A DNA stretch of 64,000 bases from contig LT009756.1 of assembly GCA_900012615.1 (NCBI GenBank), positions 159,850 to 223,849 of the forward strand. Reading direction: 5' to 3'. The notes beneath the pieces were generated by a model that was given only the letters and a program-made list of their open reading frames with translations, did no database searches and had not been told where the DNA came from. Shown piece after piece: positions 63,530 through 64,000 of this stretch (its first letter is position 1; each line of letters begins with the position of its first letter). The position numbers and the translations under genes are program-made. The DNA is from Agrobacterium genomosp. 13 str. CFBP 6927 (lineage in GTDB: Bacteria > Pseudomonadota > Alphaproteobacteria > Rhizobiales > Rhizobiaceae).

Positions 63530-64000
63530 TTATGCTTTGCGTTTCATCAAGCAGAAGAAGAAACCGTCCGTATCTGTGGTTGCAGGCGTCAGCGTCACTG
63601 TCTGTCCGTCGGAGGAATGCGGTTTTCTGGCATTGTCGCCGAAAGTCGTCTGCCAGCGTTGCAACGCGGAACTGATGGAGAATTCCGCATTTTCCTCGCA
63701 GAAGCGCCTCACCTGCTGTTCGTTTTCTTCAGGCAAAACGGAACAGGTCACATAAAGCAGTTCACCGCCCGGGCGCACGAAACCCTTTGCCTGCGAAAGC
63801 GCTTCGCCCTGCTGCTGCACGCGCTCTTCAAGATTGCGCGCGGTCAGCCGCCATTTTGTGTCAGGGCGTCGGCGCCATGTTCCCGTGCCGGTGCAGGGCG
63901 CATCCACCAGGACGCGGTCGAATTTCTCATGGAAGGGGACCAACCCGGCTGCGCGGTCATGAACCTGCACATTGCGTGTGCCCGCCCGCTTCAGCCGCTC
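63530..64000 (-). CDS. RsmB/Sun-type rRNA (cytosine-C5) methyltransferase, C-terminal part
   Basis: The frame runs off the right edge. The visible 156 residues contain the SAM methyltransferase end: FDRVLVDAPCTGTGTWRRRP (motif IV with the TCT-type Cys) and LLYVTCSVLPEENEQQVRRF (motif VI with the catalytic Cys in TCSVLPEEN). This is the RsmB/NOL1/NOP2 m5C methyltransferase family. It modifies 16S rRNA in E. coli. The N-terminal NusB-like domain, if present, is outside the window. Confidence 0.9.
   Translation of the reverse strand, partial: ERLKRAGTRNVQVHDRAAGLVPFHEKFDRVLVDAPCTGTGTWRRRPDTKWRLTARNLEERVQQQGEALSQAKGFVRPGGELLYVTCSVLPEENEQQVRRFCEENAEFSISSALQRWQTTFGDNARKPHSSDGQTVTLTPATTDTDGFFFCLMKRKA

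Overview
The window looks like a stretch of the circular chromosome of an Agrobacterium-type alphaproteobacterium (Rhizobiaceae). The case rests on GC-rich coding sequence, a complete ctp/Tad pilus locus of the Agrobacterium type, a membrane-bound ferritin gene (mbfA) behind Irr-type iron control elements, a BTLCP cysteine peptidase, and a block of housekeeping genes (lepA, infC-rpmI-rplT, pheST, xseA, guaA and an rsmB-like gene). I see no plasmid, prophage, insertion sequence, CRISPR array or rRNA. The only RNA gene found is tRNA-Leu(CAG).

Layout. 1-9.9 kb: Flp/Tad pilus operon on the minus strand (pilin ctpA through TadC-like ctpI), a convergent TadD-like gene fragment at the left edge, and a divergent gene encoding only a secretin-type N-terminal domain. 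10-18 kb: tRNA-Leu, then mostly single genes (Rdx/SelW-like, DoxX, glutamine amidotransferase-like, YegP-like, GH25 lysozyme lipoprotein, a MocR regulator divergent from an EamA exporter, an Rrf2 regulator divergent from a thioredoxin-reductase-like flavoprotein). 18-19.7 kb: a small AT-richer islet with a DUF2188 gene, a tiny HTH-like gene and an orphan protein resembling the core-binding half of a tyrosine recombinase. 19.7-31.7 kb: lepA, a nitrilase-family hydrolase with GNAT, an XRE-cupin regulator with GNAT, an alpha/beta hydrolase divergent from an AraC regulator, an orphan TRAP binding protein, and the iron-linked pair truncated haemoglobin / mbfA. 31.9-37.9 kb: infC-rpmI-rplT, a kinase-like gene overlapping pheS, then pheT, which carries an apparent frameshift. 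38-54.9 kb: many regulator/enzyme pairs (LysR, GlxA, GntR, MarR, TetR), plus xseA, an enolase-superfamily enzyme, an M29 aminopeptidase, YbaK, ArsC-like and 2'-5' RNA ligase-like genes. 55-58.3 kb: guaA, an MTA/SAH nucleosidase with a thioesterase, and TspO. 58.3-63.4 kb: a four-gene exported operon (imelysin, di-heme oxidoreductase, imelysin, DUF1513) behind a large nested palindrome. The right edge holds the C-terminal half of an RsmB/Sun-type rRNA methyltransferase.

Main points of interest. (a) Several regulators have well-resolved candidate operators in their promoters: perfect or near-perfect palindromes for XRE-cupin, LysR, GntR, MarR and TetR, and an exact 16-bp direct repeat for Rrf2. 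(b) The imelysin operon has a roughly 48-bp nested palindrome upstream and a perfect 10-bp hairpin between its first two genes. A comparable hairpin sits between ctpA and ctpB, suggesting that the first gene of each operon is made in excess. (c) pheT is essential but reads out of frame near 37,389-37,406, best explained by two extra C bases. (d) infC starts with ATT. (e) An orphan recombinase-core-like protein and a frameshifted 56-codon gene are poorly explained.

Gene names are given only where the family is clear. Start codons were chosen by Shine-Dalgarno position, overlap with the upstream stop and family N-termini. All assignments come from reading the sequence; no database search was run.
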